Numbered from the stretch's first letter, positions 11,064-22,989 are shown. The stretch: DNA of 64,000 nucleotides from Argyresthia goedartella (GCA_949825045.1 OX463829.1:19686715-19750714), one strand, 5' to 3'. Translations and numbers: made by a program. The notes: generated from the sequence alone by a model not told the origin.

Positions 11064-12464
11064 AACGTTTAACTCTGCAGGTCACATCACGTTCCACAGG
11101 TGTCGTATAGTTAATGCACAGTTTTGCACCCTCGTTTAGAATTCACACAGTAATGCATGTCAACCGTATTTCAACTCCATCTAGAGTAAACTCGTTTCAA
11201 AACAAAGAATCTATTAAAAGACTCGCTCTCTCCCACGTCGCTTATCCCATTAATATTTATCACACTCTATCAATGGATCCTTTTCAATTAGGTCGCTCTG
11301 CAACATCAATTAGCTCGTAATAAATAAGTTGGACAAAAAAGCATGGACCATCCGAGGTAATGGCGCACGTAAATATAGATGAGTGCAAGCGACAGCTCGC
11401 CACGGGGCGAAATAATTAACTACGCTCGCGGAGCAAATTTATATGATGTGGCAAAATACAGAAATTCGGGCGGCGGATTCCAGATGAGAAGAGATTTGAG
11501 TTTGACAGTCAAATCAATTCGTTAATTAACAATACCTACTAATAATAACATGCGTTTGACGGGAACTTAGCAGCCAGAATTCACTAATTACTCGTACCTG
11601 CCTATACAGAGTGACATTTAATTAGTTGACAATGTTTTGAGGAATGATAGTACCCATCATCATGATAAACTTTACCCAGAAAACATATGGTCGCAAACAT
11701 AAAAGAAGTTTGGGTCTCCAATAGTAACTTGTAATCAGCTGATCAGGACGATTTTTTCTTATATTTGAGACCATTTGTCTTGGATAAAGCAGTTCTTAAA
11801 GATGGGTGCAATCATTCCCCAAAATATCGTCGCTTAGTTAAATGTCATGCTGTTTAACAGACAGTTTGACGATGATGCTGTATCATTTTGATTTGGCGAG
11901 GCTTGACACTTTGGGTTGGCAGTTATGTTTCCGGGTTCAAGTGTAAAATTAGCGCCATTGAAGCTAACATTACCTTACTTTCTCATTACAACTATTTAGC
12001 CAACAAACTTAGCAGCTCAAAGCTAATCTTATTTTACTAAGGCCCAACAAGTCAAGCGAGACAAGTACTCTCAGGTCAACATATCTATGGAATCTCAAAG
12101 CCGACTCGAGTTTCGTGCCGACTCGAGTTTCGTGCCAACTCGCTCTCCACCTGTCGGGCCTCAGAGAACTTCAAAATGTTCCGCCAAGGGTATTTCACGT
12201 CATATGCATGGTCATCGTTATCCGGCTACGGAATACTCCGTTCGGTTTACTCACGGCAGTATGTGGCAGCTTACACCGCAGACTGGCTATTTCCCCAAGC
12301 TGTGACTTTGTTGGTTCGCCCGATAAATGGTTGCCGAAATGTATATACGTAGTTCTAATTTAGAGGGGTGGCAAACGCAAATCTCTTCCGATGATGGTGC
12401 CACAATGACTGGTATGGTTTTAAAACTCTGTGCCTCGTCTAAGGGGTGACAACCGGAAGCTTTA
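11064..12464. other. No gene seen
   Basis: The ORFs at 11114-11320 and 12087-12363 have no recognised family. A 19-bp direct repeat (CGACTCGAGTTTCGTGCC) occurs at about 12102 and 12121. Confidence 0.4.
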
Positions 12465-12862
12465 TAGGGTTCCGTACCCGAAGGGTGCCAAACGTGCTTC
12501 CGGTCGTGTTCTTGAGGGTCGGCTGAAAACCAGCGCAGAAATTAAGACTGTCTTAATTTAGTAATGTTGAGCCGGTTCTTACCAACAGCCTCCCTGTGTA
12601 ATGTCATATAATATTTGTGGTGCTGTGTTCTTGTTTAATAAAGTCTATTCTATTATATTCCGCTGTCCGTTTGTCTGTCGTCCGTCGCCCAGCGGGCGGT
12701 ATCTCATCAACCGTAATAGGTATACAGTTAAAATTGTCACAGAAAATGTATATCTGCTGCCGCAACAATAACAAATATGAACCACACTAGATATAAATTA
12801 AAAGGGGTCCCACACAAGAGAGGTGTTTTAATATTCCTGCCCCTACGTATTACCAAAACCTG
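12465..12862 (+). repeat. Interspersed repeat family 1, copy interrupted by a 3' tail
   Basis: GGGTTCCGTACCCGAAGGGT (12467-12486), then after the inserted tail CCGCTGTCCGTTTGTCTGTC, GGCGGTATCTCATCAACCGT and GGGGTCCCACACAAG. The same order occurs at 22125-22508 and 60315-60540. The family is known by sight as common in Lepidoptera, but I cannot name it. Confidence 0.55.
12492..12655 (+). mobile_element. LINE- or SINE-type 3' tail inserted in another repeat
   Basis: The segment ends GTTTAATAAAGTCTATTCTA followed by TTATATT, a typical non-LTR 3' end. It separates two parts of an interspersed repeat that are adjacent in the copies at 22.1 kb and 60.3 kb. Confidence 0.45.
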
Positions 12863-13794
12863 ATGGTACAAATATCACGCAAATTTCCCGACCACAGTGA
12901 CTTCACATCATTGTCGTCGGTGGCGCAATTGGTTTGATGTCGGATCCGCAATATGTAGTGTGACAGGTATCAAAACCACGTTCGGACATGTTTATTTTGT
13001 TTCTGTTTTTTCTCAGTCCTGCATATCGTACAGAACCCATCATTTGCGATTCCGACCCGCTTTTGATAGATGTTTTTTAGCATTCACTTCTTCGGAGGTA
13101 TTTCCAAATATGCAAGAAACAAGCGTGAATCTTTTTAACTTATGCAGTTGTATTCAATTCAAAAGTATAAATCATCATACTTAACTGCAACTTGCCACTC
13201 TCCACGTCTTTATTTGAATTGAATTTATAAGCGTATCTTTTCGTTAATAAGTACGTAAGTACCTACAGACCGACTGTGAAATTATTCAAGCAATGCTCTT
13301 CCCTGCCACCGTAATTTCCAAGTTAATAGAGTTTTCAGCAAATCTCCAACAAAGCCGACTTGGCTAGGAAGAAATCCAAGAATTATTGTTATTTTCGTTC
13401 AGTATTCCATTTTCTCTATGTTCCGCTGAATTGCCACGTGGATTAAATTACTGCGGTAGGTAGTTTTAGAAGTGGTTTCCTCAGCGTGTTGGATAAGTTG
13501 ATAATCAATGCCTCTGCACGGAGCGTGCACGTTTGACGCATTTTTTAATGTATTTCTCTGATTTTTACCTTTACGAAAGAAAAAAAACACTGCGTCATCT
13601 CTTTTCCTATATAGGATGACTAAGGCACAGTTACCCCTACGACAGTGGGCTAGCCCATAGCCGCAGCTATATTTACCTATTACACAGATTGTACAGCTCA
13701 TGACACATTTTAAATTACAGCTAAACTATAAGCATTATCTCAATACTTTAACATCAACACTACCTATTTGTTTCAAATGAAGTGGATCTTCTTT
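12863..13794. other. No gene seen
   Basis: Contains part of an antisense unclassified tail (13600-13690). Otherwise nothing is supported. Confidence 0.4.
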
Positions 13795-14578
13795 CTAATT
13801 TAGTCATTCTCTGATGGCTGAGGATTGTAACTGTCATGGTTGTTGGTTCGGGCTTGACCAGCCATCTCCATTTTGTCCTGGGCTGCGTGTATTTCCTCCT
13901 GTAGCAGGCCAAGCTGAAGGCATTCCTGCGTGTGACTACACCAGCATGCAAGTGGTCTTCCTTTGTTCTTACTAAATCTATTTTGCATTATTTGTTTCTT
14001 CAAACACTCAGGGCCTCTGCTGCTACATTTTTCCATCCATTATTTGTTTTCTCTAAACACTCAGGGCCTAAGCGTTCTACAAGACCAAGGAAGTCCAGCA
14101 TTCGGTTTCGGCATGTGTCAGAGAAGCGAGTAGTAAATTTTAATTCCTCGAGAATGGACTCATTGGTCCTTAAGTCAGTTCCGAAAAATCTCAACATTTT
14201 TTGCTAATATCATATCTCAAATGCGTTTTTACTTTGGCGCATTTTTGCCCGGATTGTCCAAGATTCAGCACCACATTGAAATAAGGCGAAGATCGGTGAC
14301 CGTACTAGCCGGACTTTGGTAGTCCCCTTGATTTCTCAGTCCTTCCATATTTTCTCCAAGCGACTGAACGCACTCCTTGCCATTTGCATTCAGAAGATTT
14401 CGAGATCATGGTTTCCGTCCGGTGTGAAGAGGGAGCGAAGATAAGGAGAGTCAATAAGATTGAGCCCATGCAACTTGTCAGATACTTTGAGAGTTTGCTG
14501 ACGGTCAATTGTCATTATCTTGGTCTCCGATTTATTTACGAAGAGACCTACTTTTGGCGCTCAGAAGTGTCTATGCGT
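13795..14578 (-). pseudogene. Decayed RTE-clade LINE, 3' end of reverse transcriptase
   Basis: On the minus strand several frames give RTE-type C-terminal sequence in order: VGLFVNKSETKIMTIDR, VSDKLHGLNLIDSPY, DGNHDLEIF, RSAFSRLEKIWKD, KVRLVRSPIFALFQCGAESW, KMLRFFGTDLRTNESILEEL, TCRNRMLDFLGLVERLGPEC and finally EIHAAQDKMEMAGQAR with PQPSEND. Frameshifts and stops are numerous. The 127-aa plus-strand ORF at 14384-14767 is only its antisense. It abuts the start of the next LINE tail to tail with about 190 bp between. Confidence 0.72.
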
Positions 14579-14768
14579 GAGCGCAATTCCTACATAATGT
14601 TACATTATGAAGTGAAAATTACGGCTATAGCCTCAGATGCTTCTTTGCAGGTGTTTCTTGCAGATTTATCCAGGTTATTTACTTCGCACGAGAAAACAAT
14701 TTACTTGTGGAGCTTTTCGCATAGGCGTTTCAACATACATTTAATGAACCAAGGGAAAAATAAGTAAA

Positions 14769-17054
14769 TTGTATTTTGTTTGCGAGGCATTCTCAGTGGT
14801 TCCCTCCCTTCTCGATCTCATGATTATCTCCAACATAGCCAAGGTGGCTGCTCATGGCCAGCTTAATGCCCCATTCTCCTATCACGATCTGGTGTATGTT
14901 TCATACAAAATTAGGCTCCCTAAGCGCAAAGTCAAATTCCTTGATTTTCGAAGCTTTAAAGGTGTGAACCTCGATTCCCTGAAATCAGATGCCTCATCTG
15001 TCGATTGGACCCCCGTTGTAACTGGTGAGACCGTTGATGACAAAATCCTGAAGTTCAACTCAATTGTCCTGGGGCTGTTCGACAAGCACGCACCAATGAA
15101 AAAGGTCAGGGTAAAACATTTTCCTGCTCCGTGGTTGACAGACGCTATCAAGCGTTTAATGGCAAAAAGAAACCGTGCGAAGGGGCGATTTAAGAGAGAC
15201 CCAACCGATAACAATCTCCTAACATTTAAACGCCTTCGAAACCTATGCAACCGCATGTGCCGTGACGCCAAGCGACGCCACATCTATGAGCGTATAGAAA
15301 TGTACACGCCAGCTCAGGTCTGGAAATTTCTTAAAACCCTTGGTGTTGGCAAGTCCCAGGAATTTTCTTCAGGTGATGTCGATCTCAAAGGTCTTAACCA
15401 GTTCTTTTCTTCTCCCCCCCTCGTGATAGACCCCGCCACAAAGCAGGCAACCCTTCGTCATCTACGGTTGAAGGCTGCAGTCTGTACCTCACCGTTCAAC
15501 TTTAGTCTCGTTGGAATCGGCGCAGTTAGAAAGGCAGTGCTAGCGGTCACATCCAAAGCTGCTGGTGGCGACAACGTCAGCCATCAGATGATCCACAGCG
15601 TCCTTGAAGAGTTGCTCCCTCCAATTACCCACATCATAAACTTCTCTCTATCAGCTAGATCTTTTCCTAGTCTGTGGAAGAAAGCTCTTGTCATCCCACT
15701 GCCCAAAAATTCCAATCCCTCCTCCTTCAAAGATTACAGGCCCATATCTATTTTACCTATTCTCTCCAAAGTCCTTGAATCCATTGTCCACTCCCAACTC
15801 ACCTCCTACCTTTCATCAAACAAACTTCTCAATCCTTTCCAATCTGGCTTCAGACCAGGGCATAGTACTACCACAGCACTCTTAAAAGTCAGCGATGATA
15901 TACAGCTAGCCATGGATCAGAGGTTGGTTACGGTGCTGGCCCTGCTTGACTTCAGCAATGCCTTTAACTGCGTCGATTTTGACATTCTTGTCGCTATATT
16001 AACATCGCTGAATGTCTCCTCCCACGCTGCTGGCTGGTTCGACTCATACCTGAGAGGTCGTCAGCAGCGCATTAAGTCTGAAGAGACCGAAACTCAATGG
16101 TGTGATCTTTCCTCAGGAGTGCCTCAAGGTGGTATTCTCTCTCCTCTTCTTTTTTCAGTCTTTATAAACTCCATCTCCGACGTCCTCTCTTCTTCGTATC
16201 ATCTGTACGCAGATGATCTACAAATTTATCGCCACTTTTCCCCCTGCGATGTAGTTTCATCCGTGGAGGCACTGAATGCTGACCTCGAGAATGTGAAAGA
16301 CTGGGCCTCATCATACGGGCTGTTAATAAACCCGAATAAATCACAAGCCATGATTTTAGGAACCAGGCACACTCTTTCCTTGTTACAAAAACCCATTGTT
16401 CCCGTATCATATAATGGCATCACAATAGAGTACACAGATAAGGCGAAAAACCTTGGAGTTATTTTTGACAACCAGCTGTCTTGGTCTCCACATGTCAGCG
16501 AGGTCAGCAGACGGGTCTTTGCGTCTTTTCACTCCCTCAGGCGTCTGCAGTACTTCTTGCCGCGGCAGACCAAAATCACCCTTGCTCAGTCCCTTCTCCT
16601 GCCGCTAATCGACTACGCCGATGTCTGTTGGGCGAGCGCGAACGAAGATCTTCTGAACAAACTCGAACGACTTCAGAATCTCGGGATTCGGTTTATCTTC
16701 GGGCTGCGCAAATTCGACCACGTCTCTCAATTTCGCAAAGAGTTGGGGTGGCTTCCGATTCGTGGTCGCCGAGACTCCCATATTATTTTTTGTCTTTTCA
16801 ATATATTGAAAAATCCGCGCTACCCCAGCTACATTCGAGACCGCTTTGAGTATCTCTTTTCAGGAGATCGGCAACGGAGATCTCACACGGTCTCACTCTT
16901 AGCCACTCCAAGGCATACCACTTCCGCATATGAGCACTCCTTCAGGTTGCAGGCGGTCCGACTGTGGAACGCACTTCCTTGTGCGATAAGAGACAGCCCG
17001 ACTCTTTTCGCTTTCAAAAACCGGGTAAAAGAGCACTTCCTCTCTCTTTTGTGA
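14769..17054 (+). CDS. CR1/Jockey-group LINE ORF2 fragment: end of endonuclease plus intact reverse transcriptase
   Basis: The ORF is 761 aa. Residues about 10-50 (SVVPSLLDLMIISNIAKV, then FSYHDLVYVSYKI) are the last part of an apurinic-like endonuclease; the usual SDHD reads SYHD. A linker follows, then the reverse transcriptase: WKKALVIPLPK (about 300), DYRPISILPILSKVLE, FQSGFRPGHSTTTALL, DFSNAFN (Asp 394), SGVPQGGILSPLLF (449), YADDLQIY (480, catalytic DD at 482-483), NPNKSQAMILG and KNLGVIFDNQLSW. The C-terminal region (DYADVCWASANEDLLNKLER, SFRLQAVRLWNALP) is typical. No ORF1 or N-terminal endonuclease is present, so the copy is 5'-truncated at about 14780. The start codon is simply the first Met in the open frame and may not be native. 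The clade within CR1/Jockey is not resolved. Confidence 0.85.
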   Translation: MYFVCEAFSVVPSLLDLMIISNIAKVAAHGQLNAPFSYHDLVYVSYKIRLPKRKVKFLDFRSFKGVNLDSLKSDASSVDWTPVVTGETVDDKILKFNSIVLGLFDKHAPMKKVRVKHFPAPWLTDAIKRLMAKRNRAKGRFKRDPTDNNLLTFKRLRNLCNRMCRDAKRRHIYERIEMYTPAQVWKFLKTLGVGKSQEFSSGDVDLKGLNQFFSSPPLVIDPATKQATLRHLRLKAAVCTSPFNFSLVGIGAVRKAVLAVTSKAAGGDNVSHQMIHSVLEELLPPITHIINFSLSARSFPSLWKKALVIPLPKNSNPSSFKDYRPISILPILSKVLESIVHSQLTSYLSSNKLLNPFQSGFRPGHSTTTALLKVSDDIQLAMDQRLVTVLALLDFSNAFNCVDFDILVAILTSLNVSSHAAGWFDSYLRGRQQRIKSEETETQWCDLSSGVPQGGILSPLLFSVFINSISDVLSSSYHLYADDLQIYRHFSPCDVVSSVEALNADLENVKDWASSYGLLINPNKSQAMILGTRHTLSLLQKPIVPVSYNGITIEYTDKAKNLGVIFDNQLSWSPHVSEVSRRVFASFHSLRRLQYFLPRQTKITLAQSLLLPLIDYADVCWASANEDLLNKLERLQNLGIRFIFGLRKFDHVSQFRKELGWLPIRGRRDSHIIFCLFNILKNPRYPSYIRDRFEYLFSGDRQRRSHTVSLLATPRHTTSAYEHSFRLQAVRLWNALPCAIRDSPTLFAFKNRVKEHFLSLL

Positions 17055-17373
17055 TAGTTGTAGTATGTATATTATTATTATATGTAAACTTTATGTACAG
17101 GTTTATGTATGTATTGATACGTATTTAGTATTTTGTTAGATACGAGTATGTATTTTATTTACCGTATTTTATAGATATGTAATTTACTTATATGTATTTT
17201 ATTATTGTTTAGATATTGTGCACTGCCTACCCTTTATTGATGAAATTTCCTGTCATGCCTTGGTTTGCTGGAAGAAATCTCTTTTTAGAGATAAGCTCGC
17301 ATTTGTACATATGTTTTCTCTTAATGTATCTTTTTTAAATAACTGTGTTCAATAAAGAATTATGAATGAATGG
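14770..17373 (+). mobile_element. 5'-truncated CR1/Jockey-group LINE with 3'UTR
   Basis: It extends from the truncated endonuclease through the ORF stop (17052-17054) and an AT-rich 3'UTR to a terminal TTCAATAAAGAATTATGAAT at about 17373. The same 3' region recurs at 2166-2607 (plus) and 27632-27742 (minus), which fixes the 3' end of the family. Confidence 0.82.
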
Positions 17374-18124
17374 TTTTATTTTCAGTCCGTTAGCAGAGAC
17401 GTCATATATAACATAACAAGACTTAACACGGTCAATCAAACAATATAATTATAATAACATGCGCTTACGCTTACGACGCGTGACACGTTTAAGCGCTCTC
17501 GTAAGCGAGAGATTAATCACACTGTATAATGATCAAGCTAAAATTAGTAAGTAGGGAAGAGGCAATAAATGACGATGGCTCTTCATTATATGTAAATATC
17601 TACAGTTATAAAGGAATTTTGGTGGTTTATTTAGTCTTTATTCTTATAAGTATAGGAGATGCTTAGAAGTGGGATTTTTCGAAGCGTGTGGTCTAGTAAT
17701 GGGATGATACCACAACCACAGTTAAAACACAAAAATATACCGCTTGTGCTTGCTTATTAGATAAAACTAAGCAGTAATTCCTTCAGTATTCATCGCAAGG
17801 AACGTGCCTATAAATGAGCTTTTGTGTAAAAGCTCATTTTGAGCGGCGTACTGCTGTTTAGTTCCCTCCACCTTACGTGAAGTTATGCAAAGGATATATT
17901 AAGCTCGAATGGAACGGAACGAACAAGCTTCATAGTTAGATGTGCCGAACATAGCACCTACTTAGTACCTACCTACAGTCGACAGCATAGGTGTCAGAAT
18001 GTCTTGTAGTTAGAATGTCTAGAGTGTCATCGGCACTTTATACGATACGACAGTAAGCAACAAAAAAACTAACATATCATCACGCCTATCCCACACTGGG
18101 TGGCAGTGGCGTCCACGTTAATAT
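17374..18124. other. No gene seen
   Basis: AT-rich. A short palindrome AAATGAGCTTTTGTGTAAAA + GCTCATTT lies at 17812-17840. Confidence 0.45.
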
Positions 18125-18185
18125 GTATATATATACCTTGGACATTATTTACACACATTTATCTAGCCCCAAACTAGGCCGTTCT
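18125..18185 (-). mobile_element. Tail fragment of the 63.1-kb SINE family, antisense
   Basis: The reverse complement reads AGTTTGGGGCTAGATAAATG and TGTAAATAATGTCCAAGGTA, matching 63361-63410. Confidence 0.5.
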
Positions 18186-18985
18186 TCTTCACTGCCGACT
18201 CGGCCATTCGGTTCGTCTACGTAGGTAACCCAACACATAAATACAAAAAATATAGTAAGCCAATGAATAACATTTTTCTAACTAATTGATTGGTGACTGA
18301 AATACCTATACCGAAAAATCGTGGTTACCAGCGGATAAATATTTGTAAAGCGAATAAAACAGCACGTTTGCGAACTCACTCGCTGACAAAGGATTCCGGC
18401 CGTCGACTGACTGAACCGATATAAACCGACCTCTAACACCCGAGCACACCAGACGTCAGCCGCGAAAACGGAAAAATAACGCAATAATTCAACCAGTCGT
18501 AATAATAAACACAAAACAAAGCCTTTCTATTGCGCCCTAATCTCTGTTAATGTGGAAAACGGGCCCCGAGCCATCATGCCGCCAAATAATCCTTTACGAT
18601 GAAGAGTTGAATAAGCGCCGTGTTATGGCATATTTCCCTCTCGGCCTTAATAATTTGTCGCCGAAAGCAGCCAAGAAGCGAGGGGGGCCCCCACCCCCTT
18701 CCTGACCCCCCAGGTCAAGGGTCACCTCACCCCAGAAGGGGGGCACCTCGCCTAAATTTTATAGATAACGATAGTAGCCCATTGTAGTCATATAATGCTC
18801 CGATATTAGCCTTAACTGCTTGCGTGCCACGGTCAGCTACAGCTGACATTTTCCCGTTACAGGTTTTGAATTTTATTACCATGGAATGAGGTTCAAAATG
18901 GCGATGCCTCATAACGGGATTCGGTAAAGGTGCAAGGTCGTAGAGGACCGCAGACGGCAGCAGCAGACGACGTGTCGCGACCTCA
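18186..18985. other. No secure gene; candidate splice signals only
   Basis: A minus-strand acceptor-like AAATTTAG at 18752 opens a frame beginning GEVPPFWGEVTLDLGGQ. The plus strand has a GATATAAACC motif at 18418. Neither is convincing. Confidence 0.3.
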
Positions 18986-19109
18986 GTACTGCCCCCTGTT
19001 CAGTTATTCAAATCCAACGCAGTTAGTGTCAAATTGACGATAGTGTGTGGGAAAACTGACACATTTCGACAGTTTTCGGTTGATTCGACTGAATCAGGGG
19101 GCTGCTTTC
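18986..19109. repeat. Inverted-repeat element with GCCCCCTG ends
   Basis: GTACTGCCCCCTGTTCAGTT on the left and, on the opposite strand at the right, GCAGCCCCCTGATTCAGTCG enclose GTGTCAAATTGACG and AAACTGACAC segments. It is about 120 bp and MITE-like. Confidence 0.4.
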
Positions 19110-22100
19110 TATGTATTTTCATGAAGTCCCTATCGTAGCCGGCGACATGTGGCCTGACCGCAACTGCAGATGGCGTGAAATCAACGCGAGTGAGCGAGAC
19201 AGCGAGCGCAACACAAGCTTGTCTTTCAGCGGTAGGGTTTGAAGAACAGCGACATGAGGCGGCGACATGTCGTCTGCAGTTGCCGTTGGCAACGATCTTG
19301 CATCACCTTTATCAGGATAGTGTGGAAGCGCATCGGGTACAGACTACGAGAATCCATTTGCTGCAATCACTCACGACGGGGCTTGACATAAATAATAGTC
19401 AACAGAGACGACAGCAAAAGCGAATGAAGTCCAACAAATACAGTCGGCTGTAGCGTAAAAATTTGCGGTTTGCCGCGCAAACGTTGCTGATATCAAATAT
19501 TTATTCTCGCGAACGATGGAAACCGTTGAAATGGCTGTTGGGTATAATAAAATGAACCGGGGTAAGAGCACATCCGTTTGCATGTTATCGGAGTGAGAAA
19601 CGTATTTAAGGGCTGCGAAAGAGAAACCTTGTGGAAAACTATCCGACATCAATAACTTTCCTAATAGATTGCCAAAGAGTAAAGTGGTTTGTATGAGCTC
19701 TTGCTTTGCTTGGCAATAATATTTGAAGATTATTCAGATGTTCAGAATTAGGTAAATCATTTACGCGACTATAGATACTTGGGCTGAAAAGACAGCACGT
19801 GAGAGTTTCTTACAGTGCTGGGTATGTGGTGTCTAAGTTAAAGATTTAAGAAGATCTCAATCAATAACTTGTTCAAAATGACCTATTATAACAATTTATA
19901 AAAGTTTATCTGCTACTGACTATTGTGTCACATTTAATTAACTCCTCTAAATGTCGCAGTCGAAAAGGTCTTTTACGAGAATTTCGACAATTCGATGAAT
20001 GATTGTCGTTTTCGATGTACACGTACGTAAGCGCGGATGACGTCAGCGAGTAGGATTGTATTTCAATCCCTCCGAATTACGGAATTTTTGTATCGGATCA
20101 CATGACGTGGATTGGAATGCCGATGCTTTTATATGATCCTCATTACCATATTCGACAGTGGAAATGTAAAGCGATATAAAACTCACACCTATGATCCCAA
20201 TTAAGGGCAGCCAGGAAGGCGATATAGATATAGGAGAGAATCACATTCGGTAAAATAGGAGTTAGTTGACTTGGAGGCAAAGGAAGGAGAGGCCGCCGTT
20301 GTATATTTATAAAATTATATGTAACTGCTCATTAACTGTCTGGGTGGATCTCCTGAAAGTTTTAGCGTCTACTGATTTCGTCCTAGCTTGAACTTACGTA
20401 AGTCTAATTGAAGTGCGGAACTTCAGCCTAAAGTTTATGTAATTCCGAATAATCTAGGAAAAAATCGTCTCAATAATAAGGGCCTTACCATAAAAAAATA
20501 AACTACTGCTCCTTACGAGACTTAAATATAAAGTGATAAGGTTTTCTGGTTTTTTAAATCCCTTAGTAATGCGGAGAATGAAACTATTTAGTTTATTACA
20601 TTTAGAGGCGAGGAAATGATAATGATTTTTAAACGATAGCTTACTGTCGAATATTTATTCAACGTCTCTCATAGAATCCTTGGGTTGCAGAAAATTGGTT
20701 ATTCAGTTTTTTAGTATATGTAACTATAGCAGCAGTACCTACAGTGTACTGTTGGTTAACTGCACTAGTAAATAATTTAAACAAAAAGTCAACCTTTAGA
20801 AAAAACCGACTTCAATTAATAGTACATTTCGTACGAGTTCGCAAAGGCTTATATTTACAAACCGAGAAGTTTACGGCACGAGCCGAAGGCGAGGGTTGTA
20901 GCGAGGTTGGTAAAGGAGCCTCTGCGAACGAATACGAATATAATTTTTTCGCTTGAAAACCCAAAATCAAGCGGTGAAGGTCCTATTTTGAGGTTAGATG
21001 GCGGAAATCTATATTTGTAAAAAAGCATACCCCGTGTCTTCATTAATTAAAGAGTTTCCTTTATTTCTAAATGATACCATTATCAGACCTTGACCGACAT
21101 TGATAAATTATTGAGGAGCTCTCCTGGTACCTACGTCACCATCACTTCTATTTCATCATTGTGTATCGTTACGTCGAACATACATTATTGACTTGTCCAA
21201 CTTTGATAAAGTTAACATACTGCAAACTTTAGGAGACTTAGTATCGAGCTGTTCCGGTGGAAATCTGTGGTCTTCATCATCAATTCCACTTAACATAATT
21301 ATGCTTCCAGAGATTTAATGCACGAGTTAATATGAAAAATACAAAAATAGAAGAGTTCCCTCGTTTTCTCCAGGATCCCATCATCAGATTCGAACTTAAA
21401 GTCAAAGGGACCAATCAGGAGGTAAACTCTTTAAAAAAGACGATTTTATAAATCGGTCCATCCGTCTTAGACAAATCGATGAAAATACATAAAATATGGC
21501 GTCCTTTTGTGAAGTCGGAGAGAACTCAATATGTCGCAATAGAATTGGAAACCCAAAGCAAGAATGACCAAAGTTGGCTCAAGTAGTTAATTCAGCAACT
21601 TCGTTGAACTGAAGTGATTTTCAACATTTTCGAAGTAAATTCTCAGCTGAGGCAATGAGGTGTAATTCCATCTGGAGAATCTTGAAGATATCTTGTATGA
21701 AGATATCTTGATGCAGTTTTGGACTAGCGTTTTTATCCATAAAACGGACAAATCTCTGGTCCGAAAGTACATAAATAAACTACATTACTTTATTTATCTG
21801 AACATAATAAAAAACACAATACTAAACAAATAAACCGCCCGAGGCAATGCCCTACCGAAACCCGACTACATTACTTGCTTTCAGTCTTCAGCATATGCAT
21901 AGCGTAGCTTAAAGTTTAGTTACATAGACAGTTTAGTATTCAAAGGACATTGGGGCATAGTAATTTAAACTTCTCAGAACCACTCAACACGAACTATCCG
22001 GTATCTGCGTCTCCACTTCGAGTGAAGAAAAACACTCATATGAGGAAAAACACTGTTTATAAACTACGACGAAACTTACTGAGAATGTCACAAAATCATT

Positions 22101-22124
22101 TTACTCTACTATTTATGTATTTTA
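19110..22124. other. No gene seen
   Basis: Short ORFs only. GCACGAGCCGAAGGCGAGGG at 20877 shares the CGAGCCGAAGGCGAG core with the 39.4-kb hairpin. GCAACTGCAGA/TCTGCAGTTGC are inverted at 19160-19282. Confidence 0.4.
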
Positions 22125-22508
22125 GGGTTTCGTACCCAAAGGGTAAAAACGGGACCCTATTACTAACACTCCGCTGTATGTCTGGCTGTCTGTATCCTGT
22201 ATCTCAGGAACCGTGATAGTTAGACAGTTGAAATTTTCCCAGATGATGTATTTCTGTTGCCGCTATAACAACAAATACTTTGGTATTTGTTGTTATAGCG
22301 GCAACACAAAACAGAATAAAATAAATATTTAAGGAGGTTCCCATACAACAATTCTTTCAATACTGAGTGTGAAAGTAGCCGCACCAATAACTTTGTAAAC
22401 AACATTTTGCTAAGTAAAATCCAAACTATTCACTCCACACCATACTATTGTACGGTGGTACGGATCCCTTCGTGCGCGAGTCCGACTCGCACTTGGCCGG
22501 TTTTTATT
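22125..22508 (+). repeat. Interspersed repeat family 1, long copy
   Basis: It runs from AGGGTTTCGTACCCAAAGGG through CTCAGGAACCGTGATAGTTA, TATTTCTGTTGCCGCTATAA and GGAGGTTCCCATACAACA to the end GACTCGCACTTGGCCGGTTT. It includes a perfect hairpin around 22254-22305 (TTGCCGCTATAACAACAAAT and its complement). Confidence 0.6.
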
Positions 22509-22989
22509 TCGACGTTTCGATTGTATTTATATACTTCATCATTACGGTTCAGTAAACTCAAAACAAACCTTTCGTTATTTAAGATCGTCGAATTTAGGTC
22601 AACATAGGTTTCTGTAGCTAGCTACCCTACACTAATAATGGGTGGTACATTATTACTACACTCCTTAATCTTCCATTTAATTAGTTTCACCACTAGCATA
22701 GGACATATATAGCTTGCACTGGAATACAGGCCATGCAGTGTGTAAACAGCTACCGTGGAAACTTGTCCCGATTGTGCGACCACACGGGGCGTGTTTATTG
22801 CAAATAGGAGCTCAGCACGCGCGGGGACATTCCGTTCCGTGTGCCGCTAGAGAAATGCCGCCGTGTGGAACCGTGGACAACTAATTAGGTAGATATTTAA
22901 CACAGTACCGGTTCAATCCACGTTGTACATTCGGTGTGGACGTACTCCACGTTAGATAACTAAGTGGTTAAATTGCGTGATTTAAAAAT

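Noticed and set aside
12087..12363. Overlapping 72- and 82-codon ORFs
   Set aside because: No recognisable family, and both frames are open equally. I could not tell them from chance or from an unrecognised LINE end.
14384..14767. 127-codon plus-strand ORF before the LINE
   Set aside because: The minus strand here reads as decayed RTE reverse transcriptase, so this frame is its antisense.
18418..18470. TATA-box-like GATATAAACC with an ACACC..CAG start region
   Set aside because: No downstream coding exon or splice donor could be attached; such motifs are expected by chance in AT-rich DNA.
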